Shown: positions 1-7,181 of the stretch, piece by piece | How the letters are laid out: every line of letters starts with the position of its first letter | How positions within the stretch are numbered: the first letter of the stretch is position 1 | Source: JBHJHK01 sp050330975 | GTDB taxonomy: Bacteria > Pseudomonadota > Gammaproteobacteria > Competibacterales > Competibacteraceae | Length of the DNA: 16,996 nt | Direction: 5' to 3' | Assembly (NCBI GenBank): GCA_050330975.1 | Contig: JBHJHK010000007.1 | Coordinates: 1-16,996, forward strand | Position numbers and translations under genes: made by a program | The notes under the pieces: model-generated | The model's input: the letters and a program-made list of their open reading frames with translations, nothing else | The model's database searches: none | Told to the model about the DNA's origin: nothing

Positions 1-585
1 GACGCCGGCGTTCATGCGTTGGACGTCCACCCCCAAGGCGGCCACCATGGGGGGGTGGTGGGCCCCGGCCCGCACCAGCTGCCCCACCCTGGTGGGGGTC
101 GCCCCCCACCACAGGGCCAACGCCACCCCCAAGCCCACGACGATGACCGCCACCCGCCACAGGGAGTAGTTGAAGTGGGCCGTGATGGGGATTTCGCCGT
201 GGAGGAGGGGGGGCACCTCCACGGCGATGAGGGCGTTGCCAAACAGGATCTCGATGCCTTCGGTGATGAAGTAGATGAGACCCACGGTGGCCAGGACGTG
301 GTACAGGTGATCGCGGCCGTAGAGCTTGCGCAGCACCAAGCGCTCCAGGAGCCAACCCACCCCCAAGGACACCCCCAGGGCCAGGGGCTCGGCGGCGAAG
401 AAATCCCCCACCAAGCCCAAGAAGGCGGCGCACAGGTAGGCGCCGAGGACGTACTGCACTCCGTGGGCCAAGTTGATGAAATCCATCAGGCCAAACACCA
501 GGGTGAGCCCGGCGGCGATCAAAAACAGCAATACCCCCCACTGGAGGCCGTTGAGGAGTTGCACCGAGAGCAAGGTGGCGTCCAC
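1..585 (-). CDS. LivH-type ABC transporter permease (partial, C-terminus beyond window edge)
   Basis: This is an inner-membrane permease subunit of a branched-chain-amino-acid-type (HAAT) ABC importer. The frame is open for 195 codons from a GTG start and leaves the window at base 1; LivH proteins are usually about 290-300 residues, so roughly a third is missing. The N-terminus reads QLLNGLQWGVLLFLIAAGL and is followed by LVFGLMDFINLAHG, a hallmark LivH pattern. Later come a hydrophobic segment around residues 100-115 and the stretch RVGQLVRAGAHHPPMVAALG, which matches the cytoplasmic loop of LivH-family permeases. I chose GTG at 585 because family members begin just before this first helix and a G-rich stretch precedes it. 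It lies 49 bases after the binding-protein gene on the same strand. LivM, LivG and LivF partners are expected next, beyond position 1. The substrate is unknown; the location behind ureC suggests urea, an amide or a ureide. Confidence 0.88.
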   Translation of the reverse strand, partial: MDATLLSVQLLNGLQWGVLLFLIAAGLTLVFGLMDFINLAHGVQYVLGAYLCAAFLGLVGDFFAAEPLALGVSLGVGWLLERLVLRKLYGRDHLYHVLATVGLIYFITEGIEILFGNALIAVEVPPLLHGEIPITAHFNYSLWRVAVIVVGLGVALALWWGATPTRVGQLVRAGAHHPPMVAALGVDVQRMNAGV

Positions 586-634
586 GTCCGCTACCCCCAA
601 CGCCCCTCGGCTTGACCGGGCCCAGTCGCCACCA

Positions 635-1798
635 TCAATCCAAGGGGCAATCGGCGGCGTAGGCGTCCACCATATCTTCGAAGACCACTTGCCGGGCCTC
701 GGTGACAAAGGCTCCATCGCCGCGCTGGACGGCTTGGGTCAGCCAGAAGTCTTGGATGGGAAACTGGTTGGCGCCAAAGGCGAAATCCCCCCGGACGCTT
801 TCGAAATCCGCCGCCTTGAGGGCGGCCCGCAACCGGTCTTTATCGCTCAAATCTCCCTCGACGGCCTCCACGGCGCTGTGGATGAGGGCGATGGCATCGT
901 AGGCCTGGGCGGCGTAGAGGGACGGCGGATAGTCGTATTGGTCCTCAAAGGCGGCCACAAAGGCTTTGTTGGCGGGATTGTCTAGGTTGGGGGCCCACTG
1001 GGCGGCGCCGTAGAGGCCCACGGCGGCGTCCTTTGTGGCGGGCAAGGTGGTTTCGTCCACGGTGAAGGCGGACAAAAACGCCACTTTTTCCTTGAGGCCG
1101 GCGGCGTTGAACTGGCGCACCAGGTTGACCCCCATGCCGCCGGGCATAAAGGTGTAGAGGGCGTCGGGTTGGGCGCTGGCGATTTTGGCCAACTCGGCGC
1201 TGAAGTCCAGGTTGCCCAGGGGCGTCAGGGCGATGTCCACCACTTCCCCCCGGTAGCGGCGCTGAAAGCCCGCCAACGCGTCCTTGCCCGCCTGGTAGTT
1301 GGGGGCCAGGAGAAACACCCTCTGGAGGCTTTGGTCGCTGGCGTACTGGCCCATGACCTCGTGAATTTGGTCGTTCTGCCAGCTGGTGGAGAAGAAAAAC
1401 GCCTGGCAGCGGCGCCCGGCCACCGGCGAGGGACCGGCGTTGGCGCCGATGAAAAACGTCTCGCTCCTCACCACTGGCCGCAGTACGGCCATGAGGACGT
1501 TGGAAAACACCACCCCGGTGACAAAGTCCACCCGGTGGCGCTCTAGCAACTCGTTGACCCGGGTCACGGCCACGTCGGGTTTGAGTTCGTCGTCGACCAC
1601 GATCAATTCCACGGGGCGGCCCGCCATGGTGTAGTCGAGTTGGGCCAACGCCAGTTGGGCGGCGTCGCGCATGTGGATCCCCAAGGGGGCCCCAGGGCCC
1701 GACAAGGTGAGGACCGAGCCGATCTTGATGGGGTCGTCGGCGGCGGACAACGGCGCCGCCGCGGCGAGGTAAAGGGCGGTGCAAAGGGCGCGGAACAA
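635..1798 (-). CDS. Periplasmic ligand-binding protein of a LivJ/LivK-type ABC transporter
   Basis: The product is a 387-residue periplasmic binding protein of the Leu/Ile/Val-binding (Peripla_BP_6) family, which captures a small solute for the adjacent LivH permease. Residues 1-20 form a signal peptide with a likely cut after PLSAA; the mature part opens with PIKIGSVLTLSGPGAPLG, typical of the family. The block ANAGPSPVAG...CQAFFFSTSWQND (around residues 140-165) is also typical of LivJ-like proteins. The proposed start is TTG at 1798: GAGGAG ends 7 bases before it and overlaps the ureC stop codon, and no ATG or GTG gives a full signal peptide. The frame is open upstream inside ureC, but that part is antisense-like noise in another frame. 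Only 11 bases separate ureC stop and this start, so translation is probably coupled. It lacks features I would associate with UrtA, so I do not call it urtA. Ligand unknown. Confidence 0.9.
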   Translation of the reverse strand: MFRALCTALYLAAAAPLSAADDPIKIGSVLTLSGPGAPLGIHMRDAAQLALAQLDYTMAGRPVELIVVDDELKPDVAVTRVNELLERHRVDFVTGVVFSNVLMAVLRPVVRSETFFIGANAGPSPVAGRRCQAFFFSTSWQNDQIHEVMGQYASDQSLQRVFLLAPNYQAGKDALAGFQRRYRGEVVDIALTPLGNLDFSAELAKIASAQPDALYTFMPGGMGVNLVRQFNAAGLKEKVAFLSAFTVDETTLPATKDAAVGLYGAAQWAPNLDNPANKAFVAAFEDQYDYPPSLYAAQAYDAIALIHSAVEAVEGDLSDKDRLRAALKAADFESVRGDFAFGANQFPIQDFWLTQAVQRGDGAFVTEARQVVFEDMVDAYAADCPLD

Positions 1799-1809
1799 GG
1801 GGTTTCTCC

Positions 1810-3510
1810 TCAGAATAGAAAGTAGCGCTGGGCCAGGGGTACCTCGGCCAAGGGGTCGCAGCTCAACAACTCGCCGTCGGCCCGCACCTCGTAGGTCTGG
1901 GGGTCCACCTCGACCACGGGGGTCAGGGTGTTGTGGACCATGTGGCCCTTGGTGATGGTGCGGGTGTGGGCCACGGCCACCAAGGGCTTGGCCAGGTTCA
2001 GCTGGTCCCCCACCCCGGCTGCCAGGGCGGCCTGGGAGACAAAGTGTACCCCGGTGAGGGCTCGGGCGGAGCCGTATGCTGCAAACATGGGGCGGTAGTG
2101 GACCGGCTGGGGGGTGGGGATAGAGGCGTTGGGGTCCCCCATGGGGGCGGCGACGATGGCCCCGCCCTTGATGATCAACGCCGGCTTGACGCCAAAAAAG
2201 GCCGGCTTCCACAGGCAAATATCCGCCAGCTTGCCCACCTCCAACGAGCCCACCTCGTGGCCGATGCCGTGGGTGATGGCGGGGTTGATGGTGTATTTGG
2301 CGATGTAGCGCTTGATGCGTCGGTTGTCGTGGTGGGCGGGGTCACCCTGGAGGCTGCCCCGCTGGACCTTCATTTTGTGGGCGGTTTGCCAGGTGCGGCA
2401 GATCACTTCCCCCACCCGCCCCATGGCCTGGGAGTCCGAGGCGATCATGGAAAACGCCCCGAGGTCGTGGAAAATGTCCTCGGCGGCGATGGTCTCCCGG
2501 CGGATGCGGGACTCGGCAAAGGCCACGTCTTCGGGGATATTGGGATCTAGGTGGTGGCACACCATGAGCATATCCAGGTGCTCGTCCACGGTGTTGACGG
2601 TGTAGGGGCGGGTGGGGTTGGTGGAGGACGGCAACACGTAGTCCTCGCCGCAAGCCTTGATGATGTCCGGGGCGTGGCCCCCGCCGGCGCCTTCGGTGTG
2701 GTAGGTGTGGATGGTGCGGCCCTTGATGGCCTTGAGGGTGTCCTCCACAAAGCCCGACTCGTTGAGGGTGTCGGTGTGGATGGCCACCTGGATATCAAAG
2801 GCGTCGGCCACCGCCAGGCAATTGTCGATGGCCTTTGGGGTGGTGCCCCAGTCCTCGTGGAGTTTTAACCCCATGGCCCCGGCGCGGATCTGTTCTTCCA
2901 AAGCCGCCGGTAAGCTGGCGTTGCCCTTGCCCAAAAACCCCAGGTTCACGGGCAGCTGGTCGGCGGCCCGGAGCATAAACTCGATGTTCCAGGGCCCCGG
3001 GGTGCAGGTGGTGGCGTTGGTGCCCGTAGCGGGGCCGGTGCCGCCCCCAAGCATAGTGGTGATCCCCGACATGAGGGCTTCGTCCACTTGTTGGGGGCAG
3101 ATAAAGTGGATGTGGGCGTCCACCCCCCCGGCGGTGGCGATGAGGCCCTCCCCGGCGATGATTTCGGTGCCGGGGCCGATGACCACGGTGACGTTGTCTT
3201 GGACGTCGGGGTTGCCCGCCTTGCCGATGGCGTGGATGCGGCCGTTTTTGAGGCCGATATCGGCCTTGACGAAGCCCCAGTGGTCGATAATTGTGGCGTT
3301 GGTGATCACCGCGTCCACGGTGTCGCGGCTGCTGCGCTGGCTCTGGCCCATGCCGTCGCGAATCACCTTGCCGCCGCCGAATTTCACCTCGTCGCCGTAG
3401 ACGGTGTAGTCTTTTTCCACGCAGGCGATGAGGGCGGTATCTCCGAGCCTGACCCGATCCCCGGTGGTGGGGCCGTACATATCCACATAGGCGGCGCGAT
3501 CCAGCTTCAC
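1810..3510 (-). CDS. ureC: Urease subunit alpha (catalytic subunit)
   Basis: UreC hydrolyses urea to ammonia and carbamate at a dinuclear nickel centre in the cytoplasm. At 566 residues it has the normal length. The expected residues are visible, each one lower than in Klebsiella numbering: metal ligands His133 and His135 (DAHIHF), the lysine carbamylated to bridge the nickels, Lys216 (GLKLHEDWG), His245 (AIHTDT), His271 (YHTEGAGGGH) and Asp359 (ASDSQAMGR). The mobile flap Cys318-His319 (MVCHHLD) is intact, and the C-terminus ends RYFLF as usual. The GTG start overlaps the ureB stop by four bases (GTGA). Nothing suggests loss of activity. Maturation needs UreD, present upstream, plus UreE, UreF and UreG, which are not in the window. 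Confidence 0.98.
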   Translation of the reverse strand: MKLDRAAYVDMYGPTTGDRVRLGDTALIACVEKDYTVYGDEVKFGGGKVIRDGMGQSQRSSRDTVDAVITNATIIDHWGFVKADIGLKNGRIHAIGKAGNPDVQDNVTVVIGPGTEIIAGEGLIATAGGVDAHIHFICPQQVDEALMSGITTMLGGGTGPATGTNATTCTPGPWNIEFMLRAADQLPVNLGFLGKGNASLPAALEEQIRAGAMGLKLHEDWGTTPKAIDNCLAVADAFDIQVAIHTDTLNESGFVEDTLKAIKGRTIHTYHTEGAGGGHAPDIIKACGEDYVLPSSTNPTRPYTVNTVDEHLDMLMVCHHLDPNIPEDVAFAESRIRRETIAAEDIFHDLGAFSMIASDSQAMGRVGEVICRTWQTAHKMKVQRGSLQGDPAHHDNRRIKRYIAKYTINPAITHGIGHEVGSLEVGKLADICLWKPAFFGVKPALIIKGGAIVAAPMGDPNASIPTPQPVHYRPMFAAYGSARALTGVHFVSQAALAAGVGDQLNLAKPLVAVAHTRTITKGHMVHNTLTPVVEVDPQTYEVRADGELLSCDPLAEVPLAQRYFLF

Positions 3511-3821
3511 AGCAACACCCCCATGACCTCGCCGCGAAAGCCGTAGATGTGGCGCAAGCCCCCGAAGGCCACTAGGGTCACCTCCCGTTCTTGGCCCGGC
3601 TCAAAGCGCACCGCCGTGCCCGCCGGAATGTCGAGCCGCATGCCCTTGGCTTGGGGTCGGTCGAAGGTGAGGGCCGGGTTGGTCTCGAAGAAGTGGTAGT
3701 GGGAACCCACCTGGATGGGGCGATCCCCCGTGTTGGCCACGGTGAGGGTGACGGTGGGGCGGCCGCGGTTGAGTTCGATGGGGTCAGCGGCGGGAAAGAC
3801 TTCGCCGGGAATGAGGGACAT
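3507..3821 (-). CDS. ureB: Urease subunit beta
   Basis: UreB is a structural subunit of the urease (UreABC)3 complex. The 104-residue protein begins MSLIPGEVFPAADPIELN and contains VANTGDRPIQVGSHYHFFE and FDRPQAKGMRLDIPAGTAVRFEPG, all diagnostic of the family, and ends with GGLRHIYGFRGEVMG. Length is normal for a stand-alone beta subunit, not a gamma-beta fusion. A GGGAG ribosome-binding site sits about 10 bases before the ATG. It follows ureA after 21 bases and overlaps ureC by four bases, so the three subunits are probably translated in a coupled way. Confidence 0.97.
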   Translation of the reverse strand: MSLIPGEVFPAADPIELNRGRPTVTLTVANTGDRPIQVGSHYHFFETNPALTFDRPQAKGMRLDIPAGTAVRFEPGQEREVTLVAFGGLRHIYGFRGEVMGVLL

Positions 3822-3842
3822 GGTGGGGAATCTCCCAGGGCG

Positions 3843-4145
3843 TCAGGCGATGGGTTGGTGGACGGTGACGAGCTTGGTGCCGTCGGGAAAAGTCGCCTCC
3901 ACTTGGACGTCGTGGATCATCTCGGGGACCCCCTCCATGACGTCGTCGCGGGTCAACAGGGTCCGGCCAAAGGCCATGAGCTCCGCCACGGTCTTGCCCT
4001 CCCGGGCCCCCTCTAGAAGGGCGCAGGCGATAAAGGCCACGGCCTCGGGGTAGTTGAGCTTCAATCCCTTGGCCTTGCGGCGCTCGGCCACGAGTCCTGC
4101 GGTGAACAGCAACAGCTTGTCTTTCTCCCGGGGTGATAACTCCAT
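3843..4145 (-). CDS. ureA: Urease subunit gamma
   Basis: UreA is the smallest structural subunit of urease. The product has 100 residues, the standard length, and starts MELSPREKDKLLLFTAGLVA. It contains GLKLNYPEAVAFIACALLEGAR and the C-terminal block HDVQVEATFPDGTKLVTVHQPI, both characteristic. A strong ribosome-binding site, GGGAG, lies four bases before the ATG. The 106 bases between ureD and ureA are the largest gap in the urease operon. They contain a -10-like TACACT (4187 to 4182, minus strand) but no convincing -35 box, so an internal promoter here is only a weak possibility. Confidence 0.97.
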   Translation of the reverse strand: MELSPREKDKLLLFTAGLVAERRKAKGLKLNYPEAVAFIACALLEGAREGKTVAELMAFGRTLLTRDDVMEGVPEMIHDVQVEATFPDGTKLVTVHQPIA

Positions 4146-4251
4146 GGTTCTCCCTCGTCGCGGTCGCCTGCGGATGGGGCAAGTGTAGGTGTTCTCGCCT
4201 GGAGGTGCACCACCGGAGCCCCGGGTGTTCCGGACTCTGGGGGATGGGTGG

Positions 4252-5073
4252 TCAAGTATTCCAAATCCGCGGCGGGCACGGCGCGCGCCCCAAGACCTCG
4301 GGCCGCAACAACCCCCACACCCGGCGCAGACCCCCTAGGGCCCCGGCGGTGGAGGGGCCCAAATAGCGACAGGTCAAAAGATCCAACCGTTGGCTCACCG
4401 ACCAATGGGTGGGGTCCAAGGCCCGCCGCAACCCATCGACACACCCTGGCCAGGCCCCGGCGCAGTACAGCGCCGCCGTCACCGGCCACCCCCCCAAGCC
4501 CCAGGGGGCCGTCATGACCGGTTGTTCCGGACGGTAGTCCGCCACCTCCCAGGCGAGGGGCCGCCCGGCGCGGCGGATGTCCAGGGTCGAGTGCAAAACC
4601 CCCTTTCCAAAAACCTCACCCGCCGCCGGCCGGCCCAGGCAGAGGATCTCCCAGCCCAAAAACCGCCCCTCCGGAGCCAACTCCACCCGGGTCACCAACT
4701 GACTGCGGCTACCGGTAAAGGCGATGGTCTCCTGGGGCAACCACTCCAAGGTGGCGCCGTCGGCCACTTGCCAGGTGTTGGTCACCCAGGCGGTGGCCCC
4801 GAGGCTGCGATAGAGCTTGTTGGCCGCCGGGGTGGTGACCAGGGCGTGGCCGCAGTCGGCGACGCGGCCCTCAAGGCACAACTCATCGCCCCCCACGATG
4901 CCCCCGGGGGGATGAAGCACATAGAGATGACAACAATCCCGGCCCTCGGGGTAAAAGGGCCTCTGGAGCAACAGCGGGCCGACGTGGCGGTGGCGGACCA
5001 CGCAGCGCCCGGCCGTCGCCGCCACCTCCAAGGTCAACTGGGCCCGCCAGCCGGTGCGGTGGGGTAGACTCAC
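4252..5073 (-). CDS. ureD: Urease accessory protein UreD
   Basis: UreD (also UreH) is a scaffold that binds apo-urease and, with UreF and UreG, helps deliver nickel and CO2 to the active site. The 273-residue product has normal length for the family. Recognisable blocks are GPLLLQRPFYPEG, VLHPPGGIVGGDELCLEG, HALVTTPAANKLYRS, LEWLPQETIAFTGSRSQL and FLGWEILCLGRPAAGEVF. The GTG start at 5073 gives MSLPHRTGWRAQLTLEV, the usual N-terminal stretch. Its first four bases (GTGA) would overlap the stop codon of the upstream amidase if one base were restored in the C-tract at 5087-5094. It precedes ureA, the usual ureDABC order. Confidence 0.95.
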   Translation of the reverse strand: MSLPHRTGWRAQLTLEVAATAGRCVVRHRHVGPLLLQRPFYPEGRDCCHLYVLHPPGGIVGGDELCLEGRVADCGHALVTTPAANKLYRSLGATAWVTNTWQVADGATLEWLPQETIAFTGSRSQLVTRVELAPEGRFLGWEILCLGRPAAGEVFGKGVLHSTLDIRRAGRPLAWEVADYRPEQPVMTAPWGLGGWPVTAALYCAGAWPGCVDGLRRALDPTHWSVSQRLDLLTCRYLGPSTAGALGGLRRVWGLLRPEVLGRAPCPPRIWNT

Positions 5074-6463
5074 AACACCTCCAGGCGGGGGGGGACCCCA
5101 GGCGTTGGGGGGCGGTGCCCAGGATGGCTTCCACCGCCAGCCCCGCCCCTAGGAGCTGGGCCTCGGCCATGGCCGGAGCCACCAGTTGCAGGCCCACGGG
5201 CATCCCGGCGGCGTCCAGGCCCACGGGAAGGGTGAGGGCGCACAAATCCAGCATGTTGGCGATACAGGTATTGCGCAGGGACAGCATGTTCAAACGCCGA
5301 TAGTCCTCCAAACGCTCCACCTCGGCGGTGCGGGGCGGGGTGATGGGCACCGTGGGCCACACCAGGGCATCGACGCCTTGAAAGCGACCCTGGGCGGCGG
5401 CCGCCAAGTGAGCCAGGCGCCGGCGGCGCAGCAGGTACTCCCGGGCGGGGATGGAACCCCCATCGGCGATCCGGGCGGTGACGATGGGATCGAGGCGGGA
5501 CAGCCAAGGGGCGAGTTCGCCGTGGAGAAAGGCGTCGCACTCGGCGGACACCACGCTGCCAGTGCGCAGCATCAACACCGCCTCGCCAGCCTCGGCCAGG
5601 GGGTGATCCGCCACCGCGACACCGGCCCGAGTGAGCTCCCCCAGGGCCTGGGTGACGATCTCCCCCACCCCGGGGCTGCAGTCGTCCCACACCAAACCCC
5701 GCAATACCCCCAAGCGCAGCTCGTGGGGGGCTTTGGGGGCGATGTCCTCCAAGGCGATGCCCTCCAAGGCGGCAAAGGCGTAGGCGGCATCGGCCACAGT
5801 GCGGGTCAAGCCGCCCACGGTGTCCAAGGTGGGGGACAAGGGCACGACGCCCTCGGTGGACCAGCGTCCTGCGCTGGTCTTGAGGCCCACGGTGCCGGTC
5901 ATGGTCGCCGGCACCCGCACCGAACCCCCGGTGTCGGTGCCCAAAGCCACCAGGGCCGAGCCCTCCCACAGGCTCACCCCGGCGCCGCTGGAGGAGCCCC
6001 CGGGAACCCGGTGATGGCGGGCATCCCAGGGGTTGTAGGGCGTGCCCCAGTGGCGGTTGACCCCCAGCCCCCCAAAGGCCAGCTCCACCGCCACGGTCTT
6101 GCCCATCACAATACCCCACTGGCGGCCCACGGCACGGATCAGCGGTCCCGGTTGTTGCCAGGGGGTGGGCAGGGGATGGGACGTGCCGGCATAGGTGGTG
6201 AAGCCGGGGGTGGCAAAGTGATCTTTGACGGCCACGGGCAGGCCGTGGAGGGGGCCCAAGGTCCCCTCCTCGGCCCAAATGCGATCGGCCGTGGTGGCTC
6301 GCCCCAGGGCGCGCTCGGCGTCAAAGGCCAGGTAGGCCCCCAAGGCAGCCCGGGCCCGATGGCGGTCCACGGCGGCGGCGATGACCTCTCGGGCGGTGAG
6401 CCGCCCGACGGCCAGGGCCGCGGCGAGGGTGGCGAGGGGTTGATCCAGGGGAGTCATCATCAT
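4883..6463 (-). CDS. Amidase-signature family hydrolase, C-terminal frame probably shifted
   Basis: This enzyme hydrolyses a C-N amide bond, releasing ammonia or an amine; the substrate is unknown. The Ser-cisSer-Lys triad is visible: Lys80 in PVAVKDHF, Ser157 in PGGSSSGAG, and the nucleophile Ser181 in GTDTGGSVRVPA, 24 residues later as in the family. The family-like sequence ends near residue 457; the frame as written then runs to 526 residues, reading ureD out of frame with Arg/Pro/Gly-rich sequence. Adding one C to the C8 run at 5087-5094 would give a tail SPPRLEVL and a stop at 5070, total 464 residues, overlapping ureD by GTGA. I start at the first of three consecutive ATGs (6463); family homology begins a few residues later, and no clear ribosome-binding site is seen. 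It leads the operon before ureD, so it may release urea or ammonia from an imported amide or ureide. It lacks the extra C-terminal domain of allophanate hydrolase. Confidence 0.85.
   Translation of the reverse strand: MMMTPLDQPLATLAAALAVGRLTAREVIAAAVDRHRARAALGAYLAFDAERALGRATTADRIWAEEGTLGPLHGLPVAVKDHFATPGFTTYAGTSHPLPTPWQQPGPLIRAVGRQWGIVMGKTVAVELAFGGLGVNRHWGTPYNPWDARHHRVPGGSSSGAGVSLWEGSALVALGTDTGGSVRVPATMTGTVGLKTSAGRWSTEGVVPLSPTLDTVGGLTRTVADAAYAFAALEGIALEDIAPKAPHELRLGVLRGLVWDDCSPGVGEIVTQALGELTRAGVAVADHPLAEAGEAVLMLRTGSVVSAECDAFLHGELAPWLSRLDPIVTARIADGGSIPAREYLLRRRRLAHLAAAAQGRFQGVDALVWPTVPITPPRTAEVERLEDYRRLNMLSLRNTCIANMLDLCALTLPVGLDAAGMPVGLQLVAPAMAEAQLLGAGLAVEAILGTAPQRLGSPPAWRCCESTPPHRLAGPVDLGGGGDGRALRGPPPPRRPAVAPEALLPRGPGLLSSLCASSPRGHRGGR
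5087..5094. other. C8/G8 homopolymer at the probable frameshift in the amidase gene
   Basis: Eight G on the plus strand (eight C in the coding sense) lie at the point where the amidase leaves its expected reading frame. One extra C gives codons for SPPRLEVL followed by TGA at 5070-5072, in a four-base overlap with the ureD GTG. The same GTGA or ATGA overlap is used by four other gene pairs in this window. A sequencing or assembly deletion is the simplest reading; a real mutation or slippage site is possible. Confidence 0.6.
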
Positions 6464-6548
6464 GGGTGGGGGCGAACCATCGGCCGTCGATGCCCTCACT
6501 GTAGCAAAGCTCCCGGCCATTGTTGGCCCCCGCCGCCGAGGTGTCGCC
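6464..6548. promoter_or_regulatory. Divergent control region between the amidase-urease operon and the SRPBCC gene
   Basis: These 85 bases separate two divergent operons, so promoters for both should be here. On the minus strand a -10-like TACAGT (6503 to 6498) would give a short leader before the amidase ATGs. A hyphenated palindrome, GGCCA-TTGT-TGGCC (6515-6528), could bind a regulator or simply be a GC-rich coincidence. On the plus strand GAGGTG (6538-6543) is a good ribosome-binding site for the ATG at 6549. No good -35 boxes are seen. Confidence 0.35.
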
Positions 6549-6680
6549 ATGCCCGCCGTCGTCTGCTCCAGTGTCGTACCCCGCTCCCCCGGGGGGTTGG
6601 TCGTGGTTTGGCTGGTTTTACTGGCCTTGAACTGGGCCGCCCCGGGGCTCGGCTGGTCCGCCGGTGTCGAGCGCATCTAG
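6549..6680 (+). CDS. N-terminal signal-peptide segment of the SRPBCC gene, ended by in-frame TAG
   Basis: This short frame of 43 codons starts at ATG 6549 with GAGGTG five bases upstream and encodes MPAVVCSSVV followed by a hydrophobic core, GGLVVVWLVLLALNWAAPG, and GWSAGVERI. It then stops at TAG (6678-6680). The next codon, in the same frame, begins the SRPBCC domain. SRPBCC proteins of this type, as I recall them, carry a signal peptide followed by a short beta strand that leads directly into the domain, and GVERI-x-VEHHRGRF fits that pattern with one codon missing. GAG (Glu) to TAG is a single base change. So this is probably the export signal of one gene, interrupted by a nonsense codon or a base-call error. 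Confidence 0.55.
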   Translation: MPAVVCSSVVPRSPGGLVVVWLVLLALNWAAPGLGWSAGVERI

Positions 6681-7181
6681 GTGGAGCACCACCGGGGGCG
6701 CTTTACCCTCCACGCCGCCGTGTTGCTGGATGTGGAGCCGGGCCGGGTGCGAGCCATACTGCGTCAGTTTGACAACCTGCCCCGTTTGACACCCAGCATC
6801 CAGCGGGTGGAGGTCCTCGATGATCCCGGGGGGCGCGCCCCGGTGTGGCTGCGCCTCGATGCGGCCAATTGTGTGCTGTGGTTTTGCCTCGACTACCACT
6901 GGGTCCAGCAGGTGGTCTTCGCCGCCAACGGCGATATCCTCACCCGGTTCGATCCGGCGCGGTCGGACTTTCACCACGGCCGGGTCCACTACCAGATCGA
7001 AGCGGTGGCCCAGGGCAGTCGGCTGATCACCGACGCCGAACTCGAGCCCGCCTTTTGGTTGCCGCCCCTGGTGGGTCCAGCTTTGGTGCGGCGCCGCCTG
7101 GAGCGGGAGGCATTGGCCACGGCGCGGCGCATCGAGATGCTGGCGGCGGAAAAGGGCCAACAAAACCCCCGGGTGCCCTAG
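6681..7181 (+). CDS. SRPBCC (START/Bet v1-like) family protein, separated from its signal peptide by a stop codon
   Basis: The 166-residue product has the look of an SRPBCC helix-grip domain, a fold that binds hydrophobic ligands. Visible blocks are HAAVLLDVEPGRVRAILRQF, DNLPRLTPSIQRVEVLDD, the strand DFHHGRVHYQIEAV and the C-terminal helix region ELEPAFWLPPLVGPALVRR. Read from GTG 6681 it would be cytoplasmic and lacks a good ribosome-binding site. Joined to the preceding frame (6549-6680) it would be an exported protein of about 210 residues. The gene ends in TAG, so TAG acts as a normal stop here. It leads a plus-strand cluster with a DUF1295 protein and a lipoprotein. No specific ligand or role can be assigned. 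Confidence 0.8.
   Translation: MEHHRGRFTLHAAVLLDVEPGRVRAILRQFDNLPRLTPSIQRVEVLDDPGGRAPVWLRLDAANCVLWFCLDYHWVQQVVFAANGDILTRFDPARSDFHHGRVHYQIEAVAQGSRLITDAELEPAFWLPPLVGPALVRRRLEREALATARRIEMLAAEKGQQNPRVP

Noticed and set aside
635..1798. Calling the binding protein UrtA and the permease UrtB because they adjoin urease
   Set aside because: The sequences show general LivJ/LivH features and I see nothing UrtA-specific; position alone is not enough.
4213..4233. Hairpin CCGGA...TCCGG between ureD and ureA
   Set aside because: The stem is only five base pairs, has no T-run, and such chance pairing is common at this GC content.
4883..6463. Allophanate hydrolase or 1-carboxybiuret hydrolase (AtzE) for the amidase
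   Set aside because: The extra C-terminal domain of allophanate hydrolase is missing, no AtzG-like small partner gene is seen, and amidase-family substrates cannot be told from these motifs.
6498..6522. Possible sigma-54 promoter (GG...GC) for the amidase-urease operon on the minus strand
   Set aside because: TGGC and TTGC elements are present but the distance between GG and GC is 11 bases rather than the strict 10, so I do not call it, although nitrogen control by sigma-54 would make sense.
6678..6680. Recoding of TAG as an amino acid in this organism
   Set aside because: TAG ends the same gene at 7179-7181, no pyl genes are visible, and a single substitution or base error is simpler.
5186..6772. 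Long plus-strand open frame (over 500 codons) opposite the amidase, and similar long frames opposite the transporter, M20 and M81 genes
   Set aside because: They are rich in Gly, Pro, His, Arg and Gln, have no family motifs, and lie antisense to well-supported genes; this is expected in GC-rich DNA.
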